Shown: positions 17,758 through 27,437, counted from the first letter of the stretch. The stretch: DNA of 64,000 nt from Enterocloster clostridioformis (GCF_020297485.1 NZ_JAIWZC010000001.1:1426001-1490000); one strand, 5' to 3'. Notes: a model not told the origin generated them from the letters alone. Program-made: numbers and translations.

Positions 17758-19561
17758 ACCGCCTTTGCAATCAAATCCATGCTGAATATATCTTCAGATT
17801 TGAAGATAACTTCCATGGAGGTTTTGTCTATAATTTTGATTTCCGAAATCAATTCATCAATAATTTCCGCTGTCACGCAGAGATTTCCCTGCTTGTCCAT
17901 CAATGCAGAAAGCCATTTGTTCTTTAAAGAATATCTCCTGACCATATCATTTGACTCTATAATCAAACTCCCTTTTAGTGCCCTCAGTTCATCAACCTTC
18001 TCCATATTCTGCCTTTTAAATTCTATGTACTCTCTTTTATCCAGAATCTGATCTACATAATCTTCGTATAATTGTTGCTGCCTCACTAAAAGGCTCTGGA
18101 TTTCCCGGTCAATGTCAGCAATCTGATTCTGGTATTCCCGTTTCAATTTGGTTATAAAAGAGTCCTTTTTATATGCTTTTTTCTCCTTCATTGCTATACT
18201 GACCCACTTATCTAAGAGGACCGTAACAGCTTTTAATACTGCTTTTTCATTGATAAATTTGTTCTTGCAATGATTAGGTGCTACATCATGTCCAGGGCAA
18301 TGATATTCAATACCGATCCCCTGCTTTGTATGATACCTGCTTTGTGACATATGCCTTCCGCAAACTCCACATACGAGCTTCCCTGCGAATAATCCATATC
18401 TCTTATCAATTTCTCTGGTAAAGCTATTCACCCAGATTTTCTGTGCGTTCTTTTGGGCCCTGTCATAAATTGCCTGCTTTATGATACGGGGTAGAGCATC
18501 CTCTTCAATATTCCATTCCTGCCGCGGCACCCTTTTTAATTTTTTTCCTTTATAATAGCTTTGTTCTGTTTTATGGGTAACCAAACAGCCAATATAAACG
18601 GGGTTCTGAATGATACTAGTATAACTCGATTTAAATAAGCTTACAATTTAAGCATTGGTAGTAATCTGATTTCTTGGCTTACGTGTCCGTGCTTTGGGCG
18701 CACGTTTCCCTTGGTTTTCAGGATAATAATGTAAACTTATTAAAATTGAGTTATACTAGAAATGAAATTGCCCAGCCACAGATACTTTTCCGGGTTCTTT
18801 TCTACCTTTTCTGCTTTTCCATGTTTTATCAAGTGATAGGATTTCGGCGAGGGAATATTCTCCCTATTCAATATTTGGGCAATCTTATAGTATGAATATC
18901 CTTCCAGCACAAACATGTTAAATATACGGACAACAACAGAGGCAGCTTCCGGGTCAATCACGAGTATTTTACTATTGGCTTTTGAACGCTCAAATCCATA
19001 TGGCGGCCTCGCTCCCCAGAACTCCCCATTGCCTCTGGCCAGTTCATGGGCCTGGGTAAGTTTTTTGGAAGAGATACGGGCGTAATATTCATTTGCCAGA
19101 TGTTTAATCACATAAACCATTCGTTCTTTGCTGCATTGTGGATCTGCACTGTCATATCCATCGTCTATGCTGATGAAACGAACATCTAATTCCGGGAATA
19201 CTACATCTAACAGCTCCAGCGCTTCCAAATAGTTTCTTCCAAATCTGCTAAAATCCTTAACGATTACTGCATTGATTTTTCCAGACTTAATATCTTTGAG
19301 CAGTTCAGAAAAGCCCGGACGATTAAATGTAGTGCCCGAAACACCATTATCGCAGTATTCACCGGTCAGAATACTTCCTGACAGATTCCTGCTTATAAAT
19401 TCCCTGTTTCTCTGCAACTGATGACTGATGGAATCATCGTTTTTAATTTTATTGCTTCTAACCGATAAGCGTGCATAAGATCCAAATCTGTATTCTCTAA
19501 GTGAGAAAATAACTTGTTCTTCAACCAGATTCCTTCTGCTTTTTCTAGCCACACATGACAC
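17754..19561 (-). pseudogene. Large serine recombinase (second of the triplet), split by a MITE
   Basis: The N-terminal part (19561 to 18759) has YARLSVRSNKIKNDDSISHQ with the catalytic Ser, VSGTTFNRPGF and VKDFSRFGRNYLE, and stops soon after WLGNFISS. The C-terminal part (18618 to 17754) resumes IIQNPVYIGCLVTHK and carries the zinc-ribbon Cys pairs CGVCGRHMS and a coiled coil. Removing the 138-bp insertion and one TA gives 1668 bp, exactly 556 codons. As it stands the protein is broken. The gene overlaps its neighbours by 17 and 4 bp. Confidence 0.88.
18619..18756. mobile_element. 138-bp MITE (IS630/mariner-like, TA duplication)
   Basis: The segment has 20-bp inverted ends matching at all but two positions (TATAACTC, A or G, ATTT, T or A, AATAAG, preceded by G) and no ORF of its own. 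TA is present on both sides (18617..18618 and 18757..18758) within a CTAG context, the target preference known for IS630-type elements. It interrupts the serine recombinase gene, and removing it with one TA restores the frame exactly. Confidence 0.8.
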
Positions 19562-21230
19562 CGCCTTCCCCTATGCTTTCCAGGAATGTTTTCATTTTCT
19601 GGTTAGGCAATTCTGTACAAATCTGTCTGATTTTTGCTATGACCTTTCTAAATTCATCTTCAAACCAGAACGTAATTTCCAGATTTCCCTTTTCGGAGAC
19701 TTGAATACTCTTTATACAACTAACTACCAGCCTCCGGTCAAGTTCCTTTACCTGACCGAATTGCAAAAAATGATCAATCCATGCATTCTTGCCACAGATA
19801 TTCCGAAATATATTATCATTTTCTACCTTTTGCTGCTCAATCAGCTTTTCCAGTTCAGTACAACGGCTTGAATACTGTTTTTTCAGCTGAAGGTATTCCT
19901 CTCTTGTCAGCAGCTCGTCCTGATAGTCACCGTATAATGAAGCAGCTAATTTCATATTCCTCTGGTAATCCTTTTTTAACATTTCCATCCGAGAGCTTTC
20001 CTTCTGTACCCTGCGGTCCGAAAATGGTATTGTATCAACATATGACAAGATTGATTTTAAATCAGTAAGAACAGAAATATGGTATTGTATCAGCAGAAGA
20101 ATGTTTTTTTTCAACTTTGATTCTGAAACCCTGTGAGGCGAACATGTCCTGCTATTCTCTCTGTTGGTAGAGCACACATAATATCCATATTCCTTTCCAC
20201 CTGCTTTCGTGGATTTGCGTACAAGTGATTGATGGCAGTCTATACATTCCAGTAGCCCAGAAAAAAGATATACGGTTTCCTGACCAGGCGCTGTCCGCGT
20301 ATCATGCTCTAACAAGTGATTGACAATCATAAAATCAATCCAGCTCACAAGGGGAGGCATTGCCCCCTCTACGACAGCCCACTCCTCTTCGCTTTTGTAG
20401 ATTATTTTCTTTACTTTAAAGTTCGGAGTAGTGGTTTTTCCTTGTATCAGTATTCCCAGGTAAGCGGTATTATTAAGAATTCTTCCTACAGCTACGGCAG
20501 TCCAATGGCTACGTTCATATTTTTTAAATGTTGTCCTGTACCGGACCCCCTGTGATACTTTATAGTCTGCCGGCGGCAAAATACCAAGGCTGTCAAGCCG
20601 TGTTGCGATGGCATCCTGACTTAAACCACAGAGTTTCCAGCGAAAGATATCCCGCACCACCTCCGATGCGATAGGGTCAAGAATCAACCTGTGATGATCC
20701 TTTGGATCTTTTTGATAGCCATAATACGCGTATGCGCCGACAAAAAGTCCCTGCTCACGCATAGCCTTTAATGTGTTTCGGATACTGATACTTGTATTTG
20801 CCGGATAGCTTTCATTTAACAGACTTTTAATGGGTAATGTTAGAAAATCCTCTTTGCAGGATTCGGCTTCACTGTCATAGTTATCATCAATCGCAATAAA
20901 ACGGACGCCCCACTCCGGGAATCTACGCTGTACATACCGCAATACTTCCGTAAAATCTCTGCCCAAACGACTCAGATCTTTTACGATAATACAGTCAATC
21001 TCCCCACTTTTAATCAGATTCAGGATTTTCTTGAAACCGGGGCGATTGAAGTTTGTACCAGTATACCCATCATCGACTGCTTCACCGATGATTTGGATTT
21101 CATGTTGTCCGCCACAATAACTCTGTACTATGACTCTTTGATTTTTAATGCTGTCGCTTTCAATCTGATCGCCATCCTCCACGGATAAGCGCAGATAAGC
21201 ATAAGCACGATAGATATGATTTTTACGCAT
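19545..21230 (-). CDS. Large serine recombinase (first of the triplet)
   Basis: The start is placed at ATG 21230, behind AGGAGCTGTTTTT, giving 561 residues. The catalytic domain shows YLRLSVEDGDQIESDSIKNQ (Ser), VDDGYTGTNFNRPGF and VKDLSRLGRDF. The Recombinase domain has GAYAYYGYQKDP, followed by a Cys-rich zinc ribbon (LECIDCHQSL, then YVCSTN) and a long coiled coil. The gene is intact and leads the recombinase operon. It likely acts together with the two downstream paralogs, of which only the third is intact. Confidence 0.92.
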   Translation of the reverse strand: MRKNHIYRAYAYLRLSVEDGDQIESDSIKNQRVIVQSYCGGQHEIQIIGEAVDDGYTGTNFNRPGFKKILNLIKSGEIDCIIVKDLSRLGRDFTEVLRYVQRRFPEWGVRFIAIDDNYDSEAESCKEDFLTLPIKSLLNESYPANTSISIRNTLKAMREQGLFVGAYAYYGYQKDPKDHHRLILDPIASEVVRDIFRWKLCGLSQDAIATRLDSLGILPPADYKVSQGVRYRTTFKKYERSHWTAVAVGRILNNTAYLGILIQGKTTTPNFKVKKIIYKSEEEWAVVEGAMPPLVSWIDFMIVNHLLEHDTRTAPGQETVYLFSGLLECIDCHQSLVRKSTKAGGKEYGYYVCSTNRENSRTCSPHRVSESKLKKNILLLIQYHISVLTDLKSILSYVDTIPFSDRRVQKESSRMEMLKKDYQRNMKLAASLYGDYQDELLTREEYLQLKKQYSSRCTELEKLIEQQKVENDNIFRNICGKNAWIDHFLQFGQVKELDRRLVVSCIKSIQVSEKGNLEITFWFEDEFRKVIAKIRQICTELPNQKMKTFLESIGEGGVMCG

Positions 21231-21412
21231 AAAAACAGCTCCTAACAACTTATTAGTTAGCGCATGAACCCTGGGTCATACATCAAATAAGTAGCAGGAA
21301 CCTGCTTAAATGTTTAGTTCTATTCCGCTTTTATTTTACCATGATTCATTCCAGTTGTCCACACCTATCTAACCATTTATCACCTTCTTTTTTTCTCTTT
21401 TGCGAATCTCAG

Positions 21413-21670
21413 TCAACACTCTGCTTTTTCTATCAAATTTTCAATTATGTCGGATAAGGTCCTGCCCGTACTTGAATAAGATACCTTTATCTTCATGTCC
21501 CCCACGCGGAACAGGTAGGGATTTACTCCTTCGTCCAGCATTTTTCTCATTCTCTTCTCACATGGTAAAGAGGTATCTATTTTTACACTATTCAAATCCA
21601 CCAGCGTATCAATATCAACCTCATCCAACTTTATCTGTTGGAAAGCATCCAGCTCTTCAATCGTAAGCAT
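21413..21670 (-). CDS. DUF6870-like small protein (85 aa)
   Basis: The ATG at 21670 follows GGGAGGTATAGAGAA. The protein has the pattern LVDLNSVKIDTSLPCEKRM, then NPYLFRVGDMKIKVSYSSTG, which I associate with small DUF6870 proteins found beside recombinase genes in Lachnospiraceae elements (memory, unverified). It precedes the recombinase operon on the same strand. Its role is unknown; a small accessory factor for excision is possible but not shown. Confidence 0.7.
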   Translation of the reverse strand: MLTIEELDAFQQIKLDEVDIDTLVDLNSVKIDTSLPCEKRMRKMLDEGVNPYLFRVGDMKIKVSYSSTGRTLSDIIENLIEKAEC

Positions 21671-21778
21671 TTCTCTATACCTCCCGGGACAATGATTTTC
21701 TTTACATCTTCTTAACGATACTTCACAAACGCCAAAAGTGTCATACTCAATACAGACATTATGAAATGGTTGTATCTA

Positions 21779-22141
21779 TCATCTCCCGGTTCCATCACGA
21801 AGGGTAAATCCGGCTTTATTCATGTTTTCTTTAATACAAGCAGCAATCTCCAGTAAAAAACTCGCTTCTCTCCCTGAACAGCCTTTTATGATATTTATAA
21901 AGGCCAATATGTACTGTTCCTTCGTGTCACCGATATCTGAAGATTCTATCAATACAGGGTATACGTTCAATGCCTCCAATACATTCAAGTAGGATTCCAT
22001 ACTTAAATTTCTCAAACCGTTTTCAACTTTACTCATATGATTTGCAGACACCCCTGCCCGTTCTGCAAGCTTCTCTATTGTATATCCTCTTTCTTCTCTT
22101 AAAGTACGAATGTTTTGAGCAATATTAAAATTGTTAACCAT
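21779..22141 (-). CDS. XRE-family regulator (120 aa)
   Basis: Residues 6 to 62 are a helix-turn-helix (REERGYTIEKLAERAGVSAN, then HMSKVENGLRNLSM). The C-terminal half is helical and may dimerise or bind a ligand. AAAGGAGTATGG precedes the start. It resembles the next gene (22354..22725) in both length and layout, so the two are probably duplicates. As it lies ahead of the recombinases it may control ICE excision (inference). Confidence 0.85.
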   Translation of the reverse strand: MVNNFNIAQNIRTLREERGYTIEKLAERAGVSANHMSKVENGLRNLSMESYLNVLEALNVYPVLIESSDIGDTKEQYILAFINIIKGCSGREASFLLEIAACIKENMNKAGFTLRDGTGR

Positions 22142-22353
22142 CTTCGTACCATACTCCTTTTTAAGTTTAAATGTATTTTACATGATGATTTCCTGTTTGA
22201 GAACGGACTGTAAAGACCAATATCATCCAATTCTAGCGTATAATTTGCCATTTCAGATTTTCCGACATAAATCCAGAAAAAAAAGAACTGCTTGTAGATG
22301 GCAGCTCTCTTACAATACATATTCTATTTTCAACTAATGCCGTAAATTTATAC

Positions 22354-22725
22354 TCACGCAACTTTATCATCATTGTCATTATTTGAAAAGGCTATTTTGC
22401 TTAAACTGCCTTTCATCGACTCAATTGTGTCTAAGTAAAACTGAAGTTCCAACTCCGGACATTCCTTTAAGATACATAAGAAACGTGACAATAGTTCTAT
22501 GCTCTTTTCCGTCCCATCTGCTTCAGATACCAAAACAGGAACAACCTCTAAGGCTTCCAGTATTTTTATATATGTTTTCATGCCGATTGTCCTGGAGCCA
22601 GATTCTACCTTACTCAGATGGCTATGTGATATTCCGGCCAATTCGGCCAGGGCTTCCTGGGTCAGACCTCTTTCTTCGCGTGCCCTTCTAATGTTCTCTG
22701 TTATTGAACATGTATGATCCTTCAT
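22354..22725 (-). CDS. XRE-family regulator (123 aa)
   Basis: The start follows CAGGAGACAAACAT. The HTH reads REERGLTQEALAELAGISHS, then HLSKVESGSRTIGM. The C-terminal half (YIKILEALEVVPVLVSEADG) matches the spacing of the neighbouring 21779..22141 regulator. Same strand and close distance suggest shared regulation. Confidence 0.87.
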   Translation of the reverse strand: MKDHTCSITENIRRAREERGLTQEALAELAGISHSHLSKVESGSRTIGMKTYIKILEALEVVPVLVSEADGTEKSIELLSRFLCILKECPELELQFYLDTIESMKGSLSKIAFSNNDNDDKVA

Positions 22726-23161
22726 ATGTTTGTCTCCTGTTTACCGTTTATCGAGTGTCCCCGTACTACGATTTTTCATCGCAATACACGTTTAAATTAT
22801 TACCTATCATTTTTTCACTTTCATCATTGATAATGGCAAAATATCATCAGATTAAACTTTGCAGCTTCCACCCTCTCTTTCCAACCTTTAAGATTATATT
22901 ATCAATACAACAGCTTCTTAAATAGCAAAAAGGCTCCTGCCACTGCGAACAGAAGTCAGAGTTACCCTCGCAAGCCCATTCACATTGATTTAAAATGCTG
23001 CCATCACACCACCGGTAGCTCTCTATAATCAGCGCGACTCCTCCACTCAACGGTTTACCATAAAAATATGTGCTATTATAGAGCATGCCTTTTTCTATGT
23101 CAACATTTTTTGATTTAATAGACATTTTTTCTCGTTTACTCGAACCATATCCCATCGAAAA
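22726..23161. other. Gap with only a doubtful ORF
   Basis: An ORF at 22847..23155 (minus) is open for 102 codons but has no clear ribosome site and a Cys/Trp-rich, family-less translation. I regard it as uncertain. Otherwise the segment shows no gene; promoters for the regulators on both sides may lie here. Confidence 0.35.
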
Positions 23162-23197
23162 ACAAGAGACATCTCAAAGATCAGAGATGCCTCTTGT
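23162..23197 (-). terminator. Rho-independent terminator of the 23204 regulator
   Basis: On the minus strand ACAAGAGGCATCTC pairs with GAGATGTCTCTTGT (one G-U pair, 8-nt loop) and is followed directly by TTTTTC. It lies 7 bp after the stop codon of the XRE gene. Confidence 0.8.
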
Positions 23198-23203
23198 CCA
23201 ACT

Positions 23204-23530
23204 TTAACTTTCTGTTTCCATCTTTTCTAAGCTTAAATAAGCGTCCAAGATACAAAGCATCACCCGCTTTTGCTCTGGCGTTAATTGATATATACGTTCT
23301 AGCAATTCCTTATCAGCATTATCCTCCGTATATCCAAACAGATAATTGGGGGATGTACCTAAAACATCACATATAATGAATAAAAGCGAAACGCTGGGAA
23401 GCTTATTGCCAGCTTCCAACTGCCTGATATATCCATGGTTTACATGACACCTTTCAGCCAATTCCTGGTATGACAATTTGCATTCTTTTCTTTTACCTCT
23501 CAACTTAGCACCGAATTCTTTTGGGTCCAC
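23204..23530 (-). CDS. XRE-family regulator (108 aa, GTG start)
   Basis: I place the start at GTG 23530, which gives the same N-terminus as its paralog at 25857..26189 and has GTGAGGTG upstream; an ATG five codons earlier is less likely. The HTH reads CKLSYQELAERCHVNHGYIR. The C-terminal tail (YQLTPEQKRVMLCILDAYLS) is shared with the paralog. It is divergent from a membrane-protein gene at 23781, so it may repress it (inference). Confidence 0.85.
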   Translation of the reverse strand: MDPKEFGAKLRGKRKECKLSYQELAERCHVNHGYIRQLEAGNKLPSVSLLFIICDVLGTSPNYLFGYTEDNADKELLERIYQLTPEQKRVMLCILDAYLSLEKMETES

Positions 23531-23667
23531 ATCACACCTCACCATCTATATGCATATTACCATTAGCTACTTTTGTTATCTTCTAGTATAATTCCATTTT
23601 TCCCTCTGCAACAGTCCACCAAAATATGACATACGTTATATCTCAGTTTCATTTGTATATAAAAAGA

Positions 23668-23696
23668 TTGTCTATTTCAGGGAACATTTGTAGATT
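23668..23696 (+). promoter_or_regulatory. Possible promoter of the 23781 membrane-protein gene
   Basis: TTGTCT and TAGATT are separated by 17 bp and lie about 85 bp before the ATG at 23781. The match to sigma-A consensus is moderate. The region is shared with the divergent XRE gene. Confidence 0.4.
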
Positions 23697-23780
23697 AGTT
23701 TTACTAGACATCCATATGAATAAATGTTATCTTATAGATACAAAAACAAACTTTTAGATAACATTTTGGAGGAAAATACT

Positions 23781-24593
23781 ATGAGGCTGGCTTCAAAATT
23801 TTTAACAGCACTAGAAGGTAATTTCGATTCTTCCCAGGTCGAGAAGGCGTTCTTTGAAACAAATCAACTTTTTCTATCGCAAAGTGATGTAAGTGATGAA
23901 GATATCTCTGATTTACTGGATGTTTGTAAAGAATTCTTTCCTTTACCCTATCTTACTGAAGACAAACAGTATGAGCAACTTTGGGCCCGGCTTGAACCTG
24001 CATACTATCGGCATATAAAAGAATGGGAACAATTCACTCAGGCTATAGCGCGCTGCCGAAAAAAGCGCAAACTAAAACGGCTCTGTATTGCTTCTCTTGT
24101 TAGTATTCTTTTTATTATTACTTTTGTATTGCTTATTGTACACCGTCCAGTATCCAAATCCGAATGCTGGATTTGTTCGGGTAAACTCCAATCGTATATC
24201 TCGTATGAGTCTGCATTTGGTGTAATAAACTTAAACTCACGATCCGTTAGTACTATTCCAAAAGGAAGTTGGGAGGGAGATCATAGTGTCACAATCACCT
24301 CTTCCGAGAACGGAACTATGATTATAACCTCACCCATTACCTCCGAGAGCTTTCGTGCAGATATATATATGCAGGCTGACTCCCAGCCAGACGAATCTCT
24401 TATATCAAAATATCTATGTACGGATTGTGTAAAGATATGCAGTGAGAACAAATACGATGTACTTCTCATGGACGCATCAGGTACACCTTTTCCTATATCT
24501 GATAGTATGGAACTTGCTTTGCCACCATATACAGTCACTGCGTCTTCCAAAAGTACAGAAGGCATCCGCATTACCTTTGAGAAAACGAAATAA
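23781..24593 (+). CDS. Membrane-anchored protein with two Cys-x-x-Cys motifs, unknown family
   Basis: The ATG at 23781 follows TTGGAGGAAAATACT; a longer reading from 23724 lacks such a site. The 270-residue protein has an acidic, helical cytoplasmic part, a Lys/Arg-rich stretch (CRKKRKLKR) at about residue 95, one transmembrane helix (LVSILFIITFVLLIV) and an extracytoplasmic C-terminal domain. That domain carries ECWICSG and LCTDCVKIC, perhaps a metal site or disulphides. It is the only plus-strand non-IS gene in the ICE part and faces the XRE gene 23204 across a shared promoter region. Function unknown; a sensor or envelope role is possible. Confidence 0.7.
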   Translation: MRLASKFLTALEGNFDSSQVEKAFFETNQLFLSQSDVSDEDISDLLDVCKEFFPLPYLTEDKQYEQLWARLEPAYYRHIKEWEQFTQAIARCRKKRKLKRLCIASLVSILFIITFVLLIVHRPVSKSECWICSGKLQSYISYESAFGVINLNSRSVSTIPKGSWEGDHSVTITSSENGTMIITSPITSESFRADIYMQADSQPDESLISKYLCTDCVKICSENKYDVLLMDASGTPFPISDSMELALPPYTVTASSKSTEGIRITFEKTK

Positions 24594-24630
24594 AATACGA
24601 GCTTTTTACGTAAGATACATACACAAAAGA

Positions 24631-24670
24631 AAACGCCACATGAACATGGTGAAGTGTTCATGCGGCGTTT
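24631..24670 (-). terminator. Bidirectional terminator hairpin between convergent genes
   Basis: AAACGCC, A, CATGAAC pairs with GTTCATG, C, GGCGTTT around a 10-nt loop. On the minus strand the stem is followed by TTCTTTTG, so it best serves the 24758 gene, and it can also stop transcription from 23781. Confidence 0.7.
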
Positions 24671-24757
24671 GCCAAAGTAACAATTTACATCATTTTGTCC
24701 GGACACCCACCCTAATATTTATTTTAATTTATTGCATTAAAAGATTGTTGTATTTTT

Positions 24758-25675
24758 TCACATCATATCCGTTTCCGATTCGATAAATGGAGGGATTTCT
24801 GATTTAAGAAAACCGTCCCAAAAATCACGATTTAACTTTAAGTGTTTCATAACCTTTGCTTTTATCAAAGAATTGTTCATAAAATATGAATAAATGTCTT
24901 CTTTAGTAACTTCGTTTATTACAGTTAATTTATTTGTGACCCACCAATCACCGCTATATTGAGCACAATGTCCCTCTGCTTTCACTTGAAAAAGTCTTAT
25001 TGCAGATAATGATCCTCTTTTATAGTTTTTTATGGATTCTAAATAATCCGTTCTGCCTGGACACAATGCTACGCCCTCTATTGTTGTACAAAAATGTAAA
25101 TAGCAATCCTGAAAATCTGTAACATATGGATTTCTTACTTTTACTATACATGGTATATTGAGTCGATATTCACAGCCTTTTGTTTTCAAACGCCCATTTA
25201 TTTCAGGTATAGCCTTATATCCATACATTGGTTTTGATAATTCCAGATTTCCAACATCAACATCATCACACTCATGAATCACTTTTATTATTTTAATATC
25301 ACATAATCGTATCTTAATTTCTTTATCCACCACAGAATGAAAACCATCTGGTTCTTGCTGTTCACGCCTTAAAATAAGTTCATGTTTTGTTATTTCCACT
25401 GGAAAGGCTATTATATCCATATTATTCTTTAAATATATTTTAAAAACATAAAGTCTTACATTATTATATATTTTTATTTCATTTATATAAATTCTATTCA
25501 TTTTACAATAATCGTGGATTAAACACAGGAAGTCGCTTTCATATGGTAACATTGTCATGTTATTCTGTATATTTCTTGTCTGGAGAATCATGTGCTTCTC
25601 CCTGTTTCTTTCCCATATTTCAAATTCGACTATCATCAATATTTCCTTAACATATTTTTTTATCTCATCTATCAA
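24758..25675 (-). CDS. Hypothetical protein (305 aa), AT-rich, unknown family
   Basis: The start is TTG at 25675, chosen because GGAGGG lies 6 nt before it; the codon at 25690 has none. The protein is rich in Ile, Tyr, Asn and Lys, and the gene is clearly more AT-rich than its neighbours, a sign of separate acquisition. No known motif was recognised. Visible pieces include LPYESDFLCLIHDYCKMNR near the N-terminus, HECDDVDVGNLELSKPMYGY and a C-terminal FWDGFLKSEIPPF. No membrane segment is evident. It sits alone between XRE genes, where ICEs often carry cargo; a defence or regulatory role is speculation. Confidence 0.6.
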   Translation of the reverse strand: MIDEIKKYVKEILMIVEFEIWERNREKHMILQTRNIQNNMTMLPYESDFLCLIHDYCKMNRIYINEIKIYNNVRLYVFKIYLKNNMDIIAFPVEITKHELILRREQQEPDGFHSVVDKEIKIRLCDIKIIKVIHECDDVDVGNLELSKPMYGYKAIPEINGRLKTKGCEYRLNIPCIVKVRNPYVTDFQDCYLHFCTTIEGVALCPGRTDYLESIKNYKRGSLSAIRLFQVKAEGHCAQYSGDWWVTNKLTVINEVTKEDIYSYFMNNSLIKAKVMKHLKLNRDFWDGFLKSEIPPFIESETDMM

Positions 25676-25775
25676 ATTAACCCTCCACAAAAAAGCTATT
25701 ATTTAGACTTTTATGTTACTTGTTATTTCGTAATTTGTCAAACTTTGGCTCGTGCCATTAACAAAACAAAATGCA

Positions 25776-25804
25776 AAAGGGAGCCGTAATAACGCGCTCC
25801 CTTT
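25776..25804 (-). terminator. Rho-independent terminator of the 25857 regulator
   Basis: AAAGGGAGC and GCTCCCTTT form a 9-bp stem with an 11-nt loop; on the minus strand it is followed by TTGCATTTTG. It lies about 50 bp after the XRE stop codon. Confidence 0.65.
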
Positions 25805-25856
25805 AATAATCATCAACCAATTACTTGAGAATATTCTAAATATACAGAGACACAGA

Positions 25857-26189
25857 TTATGCCTCCTCACCCTTTTTCTTTTCTTCATAAGTTATATAAG
25901 CGTCCAGCATACATATCATTGTGTTTTTTTGTTCTGGACTAAGCTTATACAGGCGATTTAATAGTTGCTTATCATCGCCTGCTTCTGCATATTCCAAGAG
26001 GTAATTGGGGGACGTTTCCAACTCATCACACAGGCTCAATAACAATGGCATACTGGGAACCTTTTTCCCGCTTTCCAATTGTCGGATATAGCCGTCATGT
26101 ACATGACATAGATCAGCCAATTGCTGGCTTGTCAATCCACACTGTTTACGTTTTTCCCTGATTTTCCTACCTAATCTCTTGGTATTCAT
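25857..26189 (-). CDS. XRE-family regulator (110 aa)
   Basis: The HTH reads KQCGLTSQQLADLCHVHDGY, then IRQLESGKKVPSMPLL. The tail YKLSPEQKNTMICMLDAYIT is nearly the same as in the 23204..23530 paralog. The paralogs flank the membrane protein and the AT-rich orphan, so the block 23.2 to 26.2 kb is bracketed by two related repressors. The start has a GTGGG site. Confidence 0.87.
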   Translation of the reverse strand: MNTKRLGRKIREKRKQCGLTSQQLADLCHVHDGYIRQLESGKKVPSMPLLLSLCDELETSPNYLLEYAEAGDDKQLLNRLYKLSPEQKNTMICMLDAYITYEEKKKGEEA

Positions 26190-26361
26190 TTAATCCCACC
26201 ATTCACTAATAGTTACATTTGTTATAATTTAGTATACAATCCGATTCTTCAAATATACAGACCACCATTTTATTACATGTATTAACTTTTAGTTACAAAC
26301 AGCAGTAAAAGAACAATCTGAAAGCACAAACTATCAGCCCTGTTTTCAGCGAATTTTATTG

Positions 26362-26653
26362 TTACATTCCGCTGCCTGCCCAAAATTCCACATATCTGTA
26401 TGCATTACTGTCTATTATGGTTCCATAATCTCCCAGTGTATAACCATAGAGACGCAGGGCACATGTCCTTCTGGTGTCTATCAGGTCATAATTGTAACTA
26501 TTTGCATAAAAAGGGGGTTTTGAATTAACGCCTGCAAGATAGCTGGTATATACTTGATTAATTCCGCTATACGCCCAATATCCCTTCTGGGAATCCCTCC
26601 TGTTTCAGTGCCTCATATCTGGTTTGATTGATTACTTTTTTGTTATCCACCAC
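26362..26653 (-). pseudogene. Frameshifted small gene of unknown family
   Basis: A GTG start near 26653 follows GGAGGAATAA and reads NKKVINQTRYEALKQEGFPE before a stop. In another frame from about 26600 the sequence continues YWAYSGINQVYTSYLAGV through YRYVEFWAGSGM to a stop at 26362. The two parts join naturally with a one-base shift. The family is not recognised. The 26190..26361 stretch next to it holds nothing visible. Confidence 0.4.
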
Positions 26654-26717
26654 TTATTCCTCCATATTCCATCTGCTTATTCTAAATCATTTCTGCGCAT
26701 TATCGGATTTTCTTTTC

Positions 26718-27434
26718 TCATGGCCGGATAATATCTGGTATCTGTAGTTTCAACCGCTCCGCAAACTCGATTGCACTAACAAACTCCGTCTTTTCATAGT
26801 CTACAAGTTTTTCTGGCAGATTATAAATTTCTGTATCAGCATAATAATATAATCCCCGCAAGGTTCCAGTATCATATCCGAAATCCTCCGGCTTATATTC
26901 CGCCATACTTTGCAGACAATTCAATGGCCAGCATTCAACCTTTTCATCCTCATCATCTGCAAAAATATAGTCTTTGCCGTCCTGATCAAGCCGCAGAAAA
27001 TAGATTATATCCTCTGATAAGGCAGAGATAATAAGAGAGTGGCAGCCATCATCCTCAAAACCATAAATTTCTCCTGATCCCATCTTATTTATCGAGATAT
27101 CCTCTATCAATTCCATTTGTTGGACAATATTCTGGATAGTCTTTAGCATCTCGTAATCTTCAGATATAGATCTTGAAAATATCTCACCCAATTCCGCACT
27201 ACCAAGGTCGTTTCCAATTATTTTTCCATTGTAATCAATGTTGCCTGCGTTTGGTTCTTCAATTGCACCGCCAGATTTGCGGTAAGGCAGAGTATAAAAC
27301 CAGCGCCCTTCTTTTATGGTTTCTCCATATATGACTGCACCGGCAAATTCGTGTTCAAATGAAACTGCCACTTCCCGGCATCTTCCTTTCAATGTCCAGC
27401 CTACATGTTCCATGTTTATTTCTATGCTCTCCAC
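26718..27434 (-). CDS. Hypothetical ICE accessory protein (238 aa)
   Basis: The protein is acidic and without recognised motif; it contains FADDEDEKVECWPLNCLQSM and a Tyr-rich YYYADTEIYN. The start is uncertain: GTG at 27434 is very close to the AGGAG site, and ATG at 27413 is an alternative. It follows 27438..27839 by 3 bp, so the two and the SpoVG-like gene form one operon downstream of the large helicase gene. Function unknown. Confidence 0.6.
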   Translation of the reverse strand: MESIEINMEHVGWTLKGRCREVAVSFEHEFAGAVIYGETIKEGRWFYTLPYRKSGGAIEEPNAGNIDYNGKIIGNDLGSAELGEIFSRSISEDYEMLKTIQNIVQQMELIEDISINKMGSGEIYGFEDDGCHSLIISALSEDIIYFLRLDQDGKDYIFADDEDEKVECWPLNCLQSMAEYKPEDFGYDTGTLRGLYYYADTEIYNLPEKLVDYEKTEFVSAIEFAERLKLQIPDIIRP

Positions 27435-27437
27435 CTC

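Noticed and set aside
22847..23155. 102-codon minus-strand ORF
   Set aside because: No clear ribosome site and no recognisable features; left as a doubtful ORF in the gap note.
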